Shown here piece after piece: positions 1-6,599 of a DNA stretch of 21,926 nucleotides (the first letter of the stretch is position 1; every line of letters begins with the position of its first letter). The stretch comes from a virus. The stretch covers positions 1 to 21,926 of IMG/VR virus record IMGVR_UViG_3300021170_000076; one strand, written 5' to 3'. Made by a program: the position numbers and the translations under genes. Under the pieces are notes generated by a model that had not been told where the DNA came from, did not search any database, and worked only from the letters and a program-made list of their open reading frames with translations.

Positions 1-355
1 CCGCCACGGGGCCGCTGAATGTCACGGTGGCGCCGGTCGCCGTCGCGCCTATGCCGTTGGTGCCGCCAGAGCCGGCGGCTGTGACCAGCGCGCCGATCAC
101 GACGCCTGACATGTTGATCAGCCGGTAGTTGCCGCCGTCGCTCGAAATGTAGTCGAATTCGCCGCCGGGCGGTTGGACGTTGCGGTAGGCCGCCGCGTTC
201 GGGTCGAACCATTGCAACGTGATCTGCGAGCCGAGCGTGCCGATGAACGTGCCGGGCGGAAGCTGGTAGATGCCCCCGGGCGGCAGCACGATCGCGCCGT
301 CGCCGTTGGCCGGCGCCTGCAACGGGAATGGGAAAAGACCGCCGATGCGGGACAT
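1..355 (-). CDS. Putative virion structural protein, 3' end beyond window
   Basis: About 118 residues are visible, starting MSRIGGLFPFPLQAP, and the frame stays open to the left edge, so this is a partial gene. The protein is rich in Gly, Pro and small residues (LPPGGIYQLPPGTFIG, then a Gly/Ala/Thr stretch), as in beta-rich phage surface or tail-interface proteins. I do not recognise a named family. The ATG lies 8 bases past the capsid stop codon, with a GAGG just upstream that overlaps the capsid stop, so it is probably co-translated with the major capsid gene. A role as head decoration, head-tail connector or tail protein is inferred only from its position right after the capsid gene. Confidence 0.7.
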   Translation of the reverse strand, partial: MSRIGGLFPFPLQAPANGDGAIVLPPGGIYQLPPGTFIGTLGSQITLQWFDPNAAAYRNVQPPGGEFDYISSDGGNYRLINMSGVVIGALVTAAGSGGTNGIGATATGATVTFSGPVA

Positions 356-362
356 GCGCGCC

Positions 363-1376
363 TCAGATGTTCAAGAATTGCAGGCCGTCGATTTTGGCGT
401 GCGCCTTGCATTTCACGTTGACGAGCTCGAGCAGCGACAGCACCGCCGAGATGTAGCCGAATTGGTTGTTCGGCAAAGTCGACTCGAACCCGGTGAACGC
501 GAATGCGGCGCGCTCGTGCAGGAACAGCGACAGATAGTTGGTGTTGATGATGTAGAGCACGCCCTCGGGGCAGTACGGGTCCGCGTAGAACGGAATGCCG
601 GCGATGTCGAGCGCCTGGAACGACGAATGACCGACGAAATTCGCGCTCGACAGGCTTTCGGCCGGGTTGATGTTGTAGCGCTCTTGCGGCGTGAAATCCT
701 GTGCGAGCAAGGTCCACGTGCCGAACCCCATGATCCCGATCGACGGCATTTCGCCCGTGGTCTTGCTGACCTGGGCGATGTACTGAAGCATCAGGTTTCG
801 CGTCGGGACGGTGGCGCCGCCGTTGTGAACGTAAACGGATTTCCAAAACTGATTGGTTTGACGGGGGATGCCGCCGTAGTTGGCGCTGAAGGTGCCGTCG
901 TCGATCGCCGAGGGTAGACCAATGAGCTGCTGGGTGTTGGCGACGTTGTTGTAAAGCGTAGTGGCGAAGGTGTCGATCGTAACATTTGTCGCGTCATTCA
1001 TCCTCGCGTCGATCAGCGGAACCACGGAATAGTCGAGCTGCACGAGCCCCTCGAAACCGAGGAACGGAATCGGCGTGCAGTAGGCCTTCAGGTTGAATTC
1101 GGCGTTCTGAATCCCGGGCTGCACGCCGGGCTGATTGAACGATCCCGAATAGTCGACCCATTGACCCGACACCATCGGGGCGCCCTGCAACGGCGCGGTG
1201 ATCGGCGACAGGCCACCTGAGGCGACTTGCGCGTGCGACAGCAGGGCCGCGATGAGGGGGGCGGATTTCCAGAGCTGCACGTACACGCGCGGCATGAAGG
1301 CGCGGCGCACGACGGCACTTAGCTCGTTCGCGATGGCGCCCTGTGCCGGGACGATGCCACTACCGAATTGCGGCAA
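363..1376 (-). CDS. Major capsid protein
   Basis: This 337-residue protein has the size and position of a phage major capsid protein: it directly follows a coiled-coil scaffold-like gene and lies downstream of the terminase and portal. It has no signal peptide. The sequence is rich in Asn, Phe and Tyr and has long hydrophobic beta-like segments (GIMGFGTWTLLAQDF, the YCPEGVLYIINTNYLSLFLHE region), typical of HK97-fold shell proteins that lack strong motifs. The start is a TTG (TTGCCGCAATTC) six bases after AGGAG; no ATG fits better. It is predicted to self-assemble into the icosahedral shell around the scaffold. The assignment rests on synteny and composition rather than on a diagnostic motif. 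Confidence 0.82.
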   Translation of the reverse strand: MPQFGSGIVPAQGAIANELSAVVRRAFMPRVYVQLWKSAPLIAALLSHAQVASGGLSPITAPLQGAPMVSGQWVDYSGSFNQPGVQPGIQNAEFNLKAYCTPIPFLGFEGLVQLDYSVVPLIDARMNDATNVTIDTFATTLYNNVANTQQLIGLPSAIDDGTFSANYGGIPRQTNQFWKSVYVHNGGATVPTRNLMLQYIAQVSKTTGEMPSIGIMGFGTWTLLAQDFTPQERYNINPAESLSSANFVGHSSFQALDIAGIPFYADPYCPEGVLYIINTNYLSLFLHERAAFAFTGFESTLPNNQFGYISAVLSLLELVNVKCKAHAKIDGLQFLNI

Positions 1377-1398
1377 CTACCGCTCCTGCTGCACTCCG

Positions 1399-1968
1399 CT
1401 ATGCACGAATCCCGGAACGCTTTTTGAATTCCGAGATCACTGTGTAAGCAGCGTTTTGCGCAGCAGTGGTGGGGTTCTTGGCGAAGTCGGCAAACGGAAT
1501 CGGCTTTCCGTCGCGGCCGTTCACGGTGGGGAATTCCCAGGTGGCGCCCATCCGTTGCTCATCTGGCGGGCCGTCCATCGGGTTCACGGGCGGTTTCTCG
1601 TGCGCGTACAGCACGGCCGCCTGGTTGTAGTCGAGCGTCGAGCCGTGACGGTCGATGATCTGCTTGATTTCGTCCGCCTGTTCCTTGGTGTACTTGCCGG
1701 CGGTGATCAGGTCCTCGCGCTGCTTGTCGAGCGCGCGCTGAAACTCGCGCGCCTGGGAGAGTTGCTCTTTCTGGGCGAGCTCGTTTCGCAACGCCTGCAA
1801 TTGGTCCTGATGCTCGACATCCGTGAAGCTCGCGGCGCGGTCCGGGAATTTTGCCTTGACGAGCTTGGCGACGTACGGCCGCGTCTTTGGATCGTGCGAA
1901 AGCTCGAAAAACATCGCCGACAGGTCCGCCATTTCCTGGGGGCTCAACTGTCGTTTCGGTGCGGGCAT
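1399..1968 (-). CDS. Capsid scaffold-like protein
   Basis: A 189-residue, highly charged, mostly helical protein. Residues 50-110 (LQALRNELAQKEQLSQAREF onward) look like a coiled coil rich in Gln, Glu, Lys and Ala. There are no membrane segments and no catalytic motifs. It lies 22 bases upstream of the major capsid gene and downstream of the portal, the classic place of a scaffolding protein, which lines the inside of the procapsid and leaves before DNA packaging. The start ATG (MPAPKRQLSPQEMADL) has only a weak purine-rich leader (GAAAGTGAAAGCG). A large hairpin lies just upstream at 1991-2028. The function is inferred from position and coiled-coil character. Confidence 0.72.
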   Translation of the reverse strand: MPAPKRQLSPQEMADLSAMFFELSHDPKTRPYVAKLVKAKFPDRAASFTDVEHQDQLQALRNELAQKEQLSQAREFQRALDKQREDLITAGKYTKEQADEIKQIIDRHGSTLDYNQAAVLYAHEKPPVNPMDGPPDEQRMGATWEFPTVNGRDGKPIPFADFAKNPTTAAQNAAYTVISEFKKRSGIRA

Positions 1969-1990
1969 TCGCTTTCACTTTCGAATTGGT

Positions 1991-2028
1991 GGAGGCCGGT
2001 ACACGGGAGGTGTATGGTTCCGGCCTCC
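1991..2028 (-). other. Nested hairpin before the scaffold gene
   Basis: GGAGGCCGG (1991-1999) pairs perfectly with CCGGCCTCC (2020-2028). Inside it, TACAC (2000-2004) pairs with GTGTA (2010-2014). It sits in the 83-base gap between the 66-residue gene and the scaffold gene, with no run of T after it on the minus strand. It may be an attenuator, an RNA-processing site or a weak terminator that sets the ratio of scaffold and capsid to upstream products. Confidence 0.6.
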
Positions 2029-2051
2029 TATGCGCGCGGGGGCGCACAAAC

Positions 2052-2252
2052 TCAGATCGGGCGGCCCTTGACGGCGGTCGGCCCGCCTCGCTCAAGGGTC
2101 ATCTTGTTGTTCTGGAACTTCGACTTGTCGGCGCTCGTGAAGCCGCCGAGCTCGGAATAGGTAGGGGGGTTTCGGAACATGCCGTCCTCCATCTTGCGCT
2201 TCGAGAGGTCGGACGACGGGACCTTCGTCGGTTTCAAGAAATCCTGGGCCAT
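2052..2252 (-). CDS. Small basic hypothetical phage protein (66 aa)
   Basis: The 66-residue product (MAQDFLKPTKVPSSDLSKRK) is hydrophilic, Lys-rich and probably disordered, with no recognisable family. Its ATG overlaps the stop of the previous gene (TGATG), so translation is coupled. It lies in the portal-to-capsid segment together with another short gene and the Pro/Gly-rich ORF, which suggests a head-assembly accessory or minor virion component. That role is inference from context only. Confidence 0.72.
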   Translation of the reverse strand: MAQDFLKPTKVPSSDLSKRKMEDGMFRNPPTYSELGGFTSADKSKFQNNKMTLERGGPTAVKGRPI

Positions 2253-2425
2253 CAGTGCGCCCTTTCCTTTTCGTAGTCTCCGTTCAGCAATCCGAACGGA
2301 ACAGTCAGCTTGTGGGGCTCGCCGCGTAGGACAAATTCAAGATCGCGGACGAGTTGGCCGTTGTGATCGTACACGCGCTCCGGTGCGCTTACGACACTGC
2401 CCTCATCTGGGATCAAGTGAACCAT
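2252..2425 (-). CDS. Small hypothetical phage protein (57 aa)
   Basis: This 57-codon gene starts MVHLIPDEGSVVSAPERVYD and ends with KERAH. It is acidic with alternating hydrophobic residues and could form a small beta-rich domain. The ATG overlaps the stop of the upstream Pro/Gly-rich gene by one base (TGATG), and its own stop overlaps the ATG of the next gene in the same way. This tight chain is the main reason to accept such a short gene. I recognise no family. It is probably a head-module accessory. Confidence 0.7.
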   Translation of the reverse strand: MVHLIPDEGSVVSAPERVYDHNGQLVRDLEFVLRGEPHKLTVPFGLLNGDYEKERAH

Positions 2426-2868
2426 CACATTCCCCCTTCGCCACCCGGAGGCGGCGGCATGCCACCGGAGGGCGGCAACGGGGCGGATGCTATACCAGGG
2501 GGTGGGGCGCCCGCAAGTGGCCCCCCCGGATTTTGCGTCGCCGCCATCTGGCGCAGCGCCGCGGGAGCAAGATCACCCCCTTTCGATTCGCCGAACAGCG
2601 GGTTGAGCGCCGACAACGCGCGCATGAGCCCCTGGAATTCCTTGCTGCCGGGCTCGTAGGCGAGCATCGACATCTGCATCGTGCGCATGCACGCCTTGAT
2701 GTTCGCGAGCGCGGCGGCCTGATTGCCAGCGCCGCCGCCGGGGCTCACCATCGGCGACGCCCCTGGACCGCCCGGACCGCCGGCCGGCGATTTCGGAAGC
2801 ATGCCGCCACCCGGCGGGGCCATTGGGCCGCCGCCAGCGCCGGGCATAGGTCGCGGGGGCAAAGGCAT
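2425..2868 (-). CDS. Pro/Gly/Met-rich hypothetical head-module protein
   Basis: The 147-residue protein has three parts: a Pro/Gly/Met-rich N-terminus (residues 1-47), a central helical block of about 60 residues (AAALANIKACMRTMQMSML through LFGESKGG), and a second Pro/Gly-rich tail ending GGEGGM. Low-complexity PG arms around a helical core suggest an extended or disordered protein, possibly a virion-associated or assembly factor next to the portal. It is the first gene after the terminator at 2886-2912. The start ATG has only a weak Shine-Dalgarno. No enzymatic motif is visible and no family is recognised. Confidence 0.68.
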   Translation of the reverse strand: MPLPPRPMPGAGGGPMAPPGGGMLPKSPAGGPGGPGASPMVSPGGGAGNQAAALANIKACMRTMQMSMLAYEPGSKEFQGLMRALSALNPLFGESKGGDLAPAALRQMAATQNPGGPLAGAPPPGIASAPLPPSGGMPPPPGGEGGM

Positions 2869-2885
2869 TGCGGGAACCTATGCCA

Positions 2886-2912
2886 AGAAAAAGCCCCGGT
2901 CAAACCGGGGCC
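2886..2912 (-). terminator. Rho-independent terminator downstream of the portal
   Basis: On the minus strand GCCCCGGT (2911-2904) pairs with ACCGGGGC (2900-2893) across a three-base loop, TTG, and is followed at once by TTTTTC. This is an eight-base GC-rich stem plus U-tract. It would end or attenuate transcripts coming from the terminase/portal genes before the Pro/Gly-rich and capsid genes. Confidence 0.85.
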
Positions 2913-2937
2913 AAGTCAGGAAGAGATGGAAAAGCTC

Positions 2938-2969
2938 ACGTATCGGGATGTCGATGTATCTGGATGTCG
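2938..2969. repeat. Tandem 16-bp imperfect direct repeat
   Basis: ACGTATCGGGATGTCG (2938-2953) is directly followed by ATGTATCTGGATGTCG (2954-2969), with 14 of 16 positions identical. It lies in the non-coding gap between the portal gene and the terminator. The spacing of about 1.5 helical turns could suit a protein-binding site, but it may also be a neutral duplication. Confidence 0.65.
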
Positions 2970-2977
2970 GGTGCGGC

Positions 2978-3022
2978 TTACCGCCTGCGACCGCGACGGT
3001 GACGACGTCCGCGTCTCGCCAT
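2978..3022 (-). CDS. Arginine-rich micro-ORF (14 aa)
   Basis: ATGGCGAGACGC to TAA encodes MARRGRRHRRGRRR: nine Arg and one His in 14 residues. It has a perfect AGGAGG five bases before the ATG (AATAGGAGGCAGACATG), one of the best ribosome-binding sites in the window. It lies 57 bases after the portal stop and upstream of the tandem repeat and the terminator. Such a polycation could bind DNA or RNA (protamine-like condensation, packaging or antitermination), but no function can be assigned from sequence. It may also be a short leader ORF. Confidence reflects the strong start signal against the very short length. Confidence 0.5.
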   Translation of the reverse strand: MARRGRRHRRGRRR

Positions 3023-3079
3023 GTCTGCCTCCTATTTTGCCCTTCCGCGGGATTGCGGCGGTCTGAGTGCGGGGCGAGG

Positions 3080-4816
3080 CTACCGCTTCTTTCGGCCGCC
3101 CGCAAGCTGTTGCGCAAGCAACTCAGGGTGCTGCTGCATCATCTTCGCCTTCTGCCGCTGTTCCTGGCGTAGCGAATGAATGAGGTTGTCGCGGTTCGGT
3201 GGATTGAGCATGCGAATCAGCATCTCGTTATTGATCGCGCCGGCCTTCTTCAGCAGCGCCGCGGTTTCCTTCGCTTCGTCGCCGAACAGCGGCGAGTGCG
3301 AGTGCCCCTCAATCCGCATGTGGATGTCGGACGCGATCTGTACGGGCAGGAACGGTTCGGCCTTTCCCTTTTCGTCGGGCTCCGGAATGATCGGCTGATC
3401 GTCATTTTTCATCTTCAGCTTGAGCCCGAGGTCACCGATGCGCACGAGGCTCTTTTCCAGCTTCAGCGCGGTCCGCTTGATGCGTCCGCCGCCAGTCTTG
3501 CGCAGTTCCTGAGCATGTTGCCGAGAACGCACCCCCTGTTCGCCCCGTCCGGACAGCACCTCTGTAAGTCCTGAAGCTTCGCCGAAAAGGTTGTTGATCT
3601 GCTGGAAATCCGCGAATAAATCAGGAGGCATCTTGGGGTGCAGTTCCTCAACCTTGGCCTGCGGCATTTGGTCGAAGAGGTAGCTGTCGGCTCCACCGAA
3701 GGCCTCCATTTTTTCGTCCGTCAGCCCGAGGAAACCGGATCCCACTTTTGGCGGGTAGGCCTGGCGCTCGAGGATGTCGGCGATCTGGTCGAGCCGCTCG
3801 TTCATCCAGTCCTGTAGCGGCATGAGCCCGTCGATGTGCGCGATCCCCCAGAAATAGTTGTATTTCGAATACGGCGTGATCGCTGTGAACGGGTGATCCT
3901 TCGGCAGGAAGTAATTCGATCGGGTCTTGTAGAATTCCTCGGTCAGGTTTTTGCCCTTGAACGTGCCGGCGCGCAGCATCGCGTCGACGGTCTTGCGCGA
4001 ATCGCTGATCAGGATGTCCGGATCGCACATGTGAAAGATGCGGTAGTCGCTGCATTCGTCGTCCCACGCCCACAGTTCGTCGAAGCGCACCATCGGCGTG
4101 TCGACCTTGGGCTGATAGGTCGCGAGCGGCGTGAAGTCCGGGTTGACCTGGCCGATCATGTTGCCCGACAGGTTTGATCCGCCGGTGGCGCTGATGATCA
4201 TTCGATTAAGTAACTCGGGGAACGGCGAGACAACCGGTCTATTTTCAACGGAAATCCTTGGAAGGTCAGCCCCGCGTCCTGCACGAATGAGTCGCTGAGC
4301 AGCCTCGCTCCATTCGAGAAAATACGTGTGACAGAAAGCCGACTGCGAATTGAGGTCGGTAACGTCCTCACGAAAGACTCCAAAATTCTGCGGCGGGACG
4401 AGTTCGGCAAATTGCGCCTCCCGGGTGTCGTTCCACCCCTGTTTCATGATCATGGTGTCGTATACGAGAGCCCACGGAATGGCTTCCGCCACGAGGTCGC
4501 TTAGCCCGTCGTCCTGGAAGTCGTCGTTCCACTCGTCTTGGAGAGCTATGGCCTGCTTGACCACCGCGTCGTCGGCGTTTCGGTCCGCAGCAATATTGTA
4601 AAATGCGTGATCGGGTGCGTACAGGAAGGCGGCCACCAAGTCGATGTGGCTTTCCAGTCTGTTGTAACGAATCGGGTCACTAGAGTCGGTCCCAAATAGA
4701 AAATACCGCTCGCGACGCTGATAAAGCTGTGCTCGATCATCTCGACTAGCGGTGCACGTATCAATGATCCATTTGACACGTTTCTCGATCCCTTCGTCGT
4801 CGGTCGGGAAGATCAT
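3080..4816 (-). CDS. Portal protein
   Basis: The 578-residue product from MIFPTDDEGIEKRVKWIIDT matches the size and position of phage portal proteins: it lies downstream of the terminase and upstream of scaffold and capsid. It is soluble and mixed alpha/beta, with a central WDDE/DYRIFHMCDP region, a long helical segment near LEKSLVRIGDLGLKLKMK, and a Gln/Lys-rich C-terminus ending AGGRKKR. The portal dodecamer forms the vertex channel for DNA packaging and tail attachment. I chose this ATG because GAGGA lies about ten bases upstream; an in-frame start 28 codons earlier would overlap the previous gene and adds only Arg-rich sequence. The preceding gene's stop overlaps this start by a few bases. 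Confidence 0.85.
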   Translation of the reverse strand: MIFPTDDEGIEKRVKWIIDTCTASRDDRAQLYQRRERYFLFGTDSSDPIRYNRLESHIDLVAAFLYAPDHAFYNIAADRNADDAVVKQAIALQDEWNDDFQDDGLSDLVAEAIPWALVYDTMIMKQGWNDTREAQFAELVPPQNFGVFREDVTDLNSQSAFCHTYFLEWSEAAQRLIRAGRGADLPRISVENRPVVSPFPELLNRMIISATGGSNLSGNMIGQVNPDFTPLATYQPKVDTPMVRFDELWAWDDECSDYRIFHMCDPDILISDSRKTVDAMLRAGTFKGKNLTEEFYKTRSNYFLPKDHPFTAITPYSKYNYFWGIAHIDGLMPLQDWMNERLDQIADILERQAYPPKVGSGFLGLTDEKMEAFGGADSYLFDQMPQAKVEELHPKMPPDLFADFQQINNLFGEASGLTEVLSGRGEQGVRSRQHAQELRKTGGGRIKRTALKLEKSLVRIGDLGLKLKMKNDDQPIIPEPDEKGKAEPFLPVQIASDIHMRIEGHSHSPLFGDEAKETAALLKKAGAINNEMLIRMLNPPNRDNLIHSLRQEQRQKAKMMQQHPELLAQQLAGGRKKR

Positions 4817-4995
4817 GCGGTCCGATCCTCGCCGCCGTCTAGCGGTACTACCTTGAACCCAGCAAGCCAGAGGTTGGCTAGAAAGAAATCGACGGACCAA
4901 TCAGGGTATCCCATGCGGATCATCGCCTCACGCGCCCCATTGCCAGGATTCGGCGGCTCGCGGTGTTCGTCAAGCTGAATTACATCCGCGCTCAC
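4813..4995 (-). CDS. Small hypothetical protein upstream of the portal (60 aa)
   Basis: The 60-residue protein starts at a GTG (VSADVIQLDEHREPPNPG) that shares GTGA with the stop of the zinc-ribbon gene before it. A GGGAGG lies five bases upstream. Its stop overlaps the portal ATG by a few bases. The sequence is Trp- and Phe-containing (MGYPDWSVDFFLANLWLAG) and probably folds as a small helical domain. It is translationally coupled on both sides, which supports it as a real gene. The family is not recognised; it probably belongs to the head or packaging module. Confidence 0.7.
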   Translation of the reverse strand: MSADVIQLDEHREPPNPGNGAREAMIRMGYPDWSVDFFLANLWLAGFKVVPLDGGEDRTA

Positions 4996-5450
4996 CCCGC
5001 CCTCCCCGTGTGCCGCCCCGCGATGTCGGTCATCACCTGTGGCCCCGGCACCGATCGGGACGCCGGCAGGCTGCGGTTGGTCGCGACCTTGCCGTGGAGG
5101 TCGACGCGAGCCTCCGATTCTTGGCAGGTGGCGCCCAAGCTCGACACCGGGGCCGAAAATCCGGGCGCAAAGTGCTTGACCGGCATGTCGGCGCGGCGTT
5201 GTTCGTACTTCGGCATAGCCCGATTGAGCCTCGAATGCGAACCGCTGTTGAGATTCGTCAGCCCGTAGTCGGCCGCGAGCGATTTCAGCGTCGCGTCGGC
5301 GTTCGGGGCCACTTTGGCGACGTGCCCGCCGCCCGGGACCCACGCGACCTTCACGCAACCGCAGAAGGTACACGCAGGATTCCCGCGCTCAAAGCTGTGA
5401 AAAATCCTCGCGCACGAGCGATTCAAACATTTCCAGTCTCTCGACAGCAT
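4992..5450 (-). CDS. Zinc-ribbon protein (FmdB-like N-terminus)
   Basis: The 152-residue product carries an N-terminal cysteine cluster, KCLNRSC at residues 7-13 and CTFCGC at 27-32, which fits a small zinc ribbon of the FmdB/rubredoxin-like kind. The rest is hydrophilic and Ala/Ser/Pro-rich, without catalytic motifs. The start at 5450 lies inside the previous gene, whose stop is at 5389, so 62 bases are read in two frames. The zinc-ribbon residues are encoded partly in this overlap, which argues that the start is genuine. The stop is fused to the next gene as GTGA. It may be a nucleic-acid or protein adaptor in the packaging operon; the role is unknown. Confidence 0.72.
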   Translation of the reverse strand: MLSRDWKCLNRSCARIFHSFERGNPACTFCGCVKVAWVPGGGHVAKVAPNADATLKSLAADYGLTNLNSGSHSRLNRAMPKYEQRRADMPVKHFAPGFSAPVSSLGATCQESEARVDLHGKVATNRSLPASRSVPGPQVMTDIAGRHTGRAG

Positions 5451-5982
5451 CGGCTTTGCGCGCTCCCATGCCCGGCCAGTGCGGCGGCCCCGAACAGGCC
5501 AGGCAAACGTACCATGGGGCGCCCGCGATGACTACCGCCGCCCACTTCTCTCCCTGGCACGTCCGGCAGCGCGCCCATTCGCGGTGATCGGCGGCGCGCG
5601 TGATGCGGTCCTCGGGGGGCGGTCGCCTAACTGGCCTCTGCACGTGCTTGATCCGCCATTTTTCGCGACCGCCGGCAGCTCCCCGCGCTTCGTCTTTTCC
5701 GCGCTTCGTCCGGGAATCGCGGTTGAACACGAATCTCACCTCGCCGTTCTCGATCATCTCGCACGCGCGCGACAGCCGGTGCACGGTTGCGTGGCTGTTG
5801 AAAAATCCATACCGCAGGACGTTTTGAATCTCCCGCAGATCGCAGTTCGACAGGGCCGCGAGGTTATAAACCGTGCAGCCCTGCTTGCCACGGCGGTGCT
5901 CCGGGTCGTAGCGGTACTTGCGGAGCGTGCGGATGATTTCGGCGCGGGTCAATCGCGGTCGCCCTCTTTCCAAGCCGTCCAT
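5389..5982 (-). CDS. Helix-turn-helix plus zinc-ribbon protein
   Basis: The 197-residue protein has an N-terminal HTH-like segment (residues 38-82, with YNLAALSNCDLREIQNVL followed by THVHRLS-like and MIENGEVRF elements similar to XRE-type domains). A basic linker follows, then a zinc ribbon with CRTC at 139-142 and CLAC at 160-163. It probably binds DNA or RNA, as a transcription regulator or packaging accessory. Two starts are possible: the ATG at 5982, which overlaps the previous gene by 34 bases, or a TTG at 5952 sharing TTGA with the previous stop and preceded by AGAGGG. The TTG form would begin LTRAEIIRTLRK. The C-terminus overlaps the next gene out of frame. Confidence 0.7.
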   Translation of the reverse strand: MDGLERGRPRLTRAEIIRTLRKYRYDPEHRRGKQGCTVYNLAALSNCDLREIQNVLRYGFFNSHATVHRLSRACEMIENGEVRFVFNRDSRTKRGKDEARGAAGGREKWRIKHVQRPVRRPPPEDRITRAADHREWARCRTCQGEKWAAVVIAGAPWYVCLACSGPPHWPGMGARKADAVERLEMFESLVREDFSQL

Positions 5983-6113
5983 TCCGCCAAATCTTCGGCC
6001 GGAAGGATCGTGAAGCCGTCGCGGGCGAGGTGCGCGATCAGCGCTTCGGCGGTGAGTCCATCGGCTGGCTTTGCGGTTTCGAAAAAGCGGTCAAGGCTGG
6101 CGTTCAGGGTCAT
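5949..6113 (-). CDS. Small hypothetical phage protein (54 aa)
   Basis: The product MTLNASLDRFFETAKPADG and onward is 54 residues, acidic and helical; it contains LTAEALIAHLARDGFTILP, which resembles a small helical regulatory or winged-helix fragment. The ATG at 6113 is preferred over an upstream in-frame start that would add sequence overlapping the HNH gene. It overlaps the end of the HNH gene by 4 bases (6110-6113, ATGA). No family is recognised and no catalytic residues are seen. Confidence 0.65.
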   Translation of the reverse strand: MTLNASLDRFFETAKPADGLTAEALIAHLARDGFTILPAEDLAEWTAWKEGDRD

Positions 6114-6598
6114 GGCGGAAATCCCAGGTCGGGTTGTGGTGGCTTGACGCCCGGCGTAGGCGGACACCTTAATGCTTCCATCACCGACCAGCCTCGCCGG
6201 ATGCGCTCCGAAGCAAGACGAACAGTCACCAAGCTTCCTTCCGCTTCGACGGCCTGTCGGATCGTCGCCGGGGCGCCGAGATAATCAATCATGGGCTGCG
6301 CGCGAGTGTTGACCGCCTGTTGCTGGCGGGTCGCCCAGCGGACGTTACCCGGTTCGTAGTTGCCGTTGTTGTTGATTCGGTCCAACGTGTGCTTAGGCGA
6401 CGGCTGAGAACCTACGTCTCCGAAGAAAACCATGAAGTCGTCCCACCGATCGCATACCTTTATGCCGCGACCGCTGTAGTTTTTGAAGTGATTGGCATGC
6501 CGGCAACGATCGCGCATGGCCTTCCACGCTCTGTATTCCGGCGTTCCTTTCATGCCGTGTTTGAACTTTGGGTTTTTGATCCCGTGGGGCCACGCCAT
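6110..6598 (-). CDS. HNH-type homing endonuclease-like protein
   Basis: The 162-residue protein contains the phage signature HTLDRINNNGNYEPGNVRWA (residues 70-89), preceded by a YRAWKAMRDRC block. This is the layout of free-standing HNH/AP2-type endonucleases of phages; the metal-binding His and Asn/Asp lie in HTLDRINNNGNY and GNVRW. The C-terminal region (TIRQAVEAEGSLVTVRLASERIRRG) looks like a short repeat-type DNA-binding module. Its ATG follows AGGAGGTAAC inside the terminase stop region, so it is coupled to terL. Such enzymes cut DNA site-specifically and are often mobile passengers next to terminase genes; some assist packaging cleavage. Which role applies here cannot be told. Confidence 0.8.
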   Translation of the reverse strand: MAWPHGIKNPKFKHGMKGTPEYRAWKAMRDRCRHANHFKNYSGRGIKVCDRWDDFMVFFGDVGSQPSPKHTLDRINNNGNYEPGNVRWATRQQQAVNTRAQPMIDYLGAPATIRQAVEAEGSLVTVRLASERIRRGWSVMEALRCPPTPGVKPPQPDLGFPP

Positions 6599-6599
6599 G

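Noticed and set aside
118-846. Minus-strand 242-codon frame across the capsid gene
   Set aside because: Arg/Ala/Pro-rich shadow of the capsid and next gene in another frame.
2179-3066. Plus-strand 295-codon frame opposite the head genes
   Set aside because: Antisense shadow; the minus strand has coupled genes and a terminator here.
2878-3117. Minus-strand 79-codon frame over the portal-to-terminator gap
   Set aside because: It runs through the terminator and the micro-ORF in another frame and lacks a start signal.
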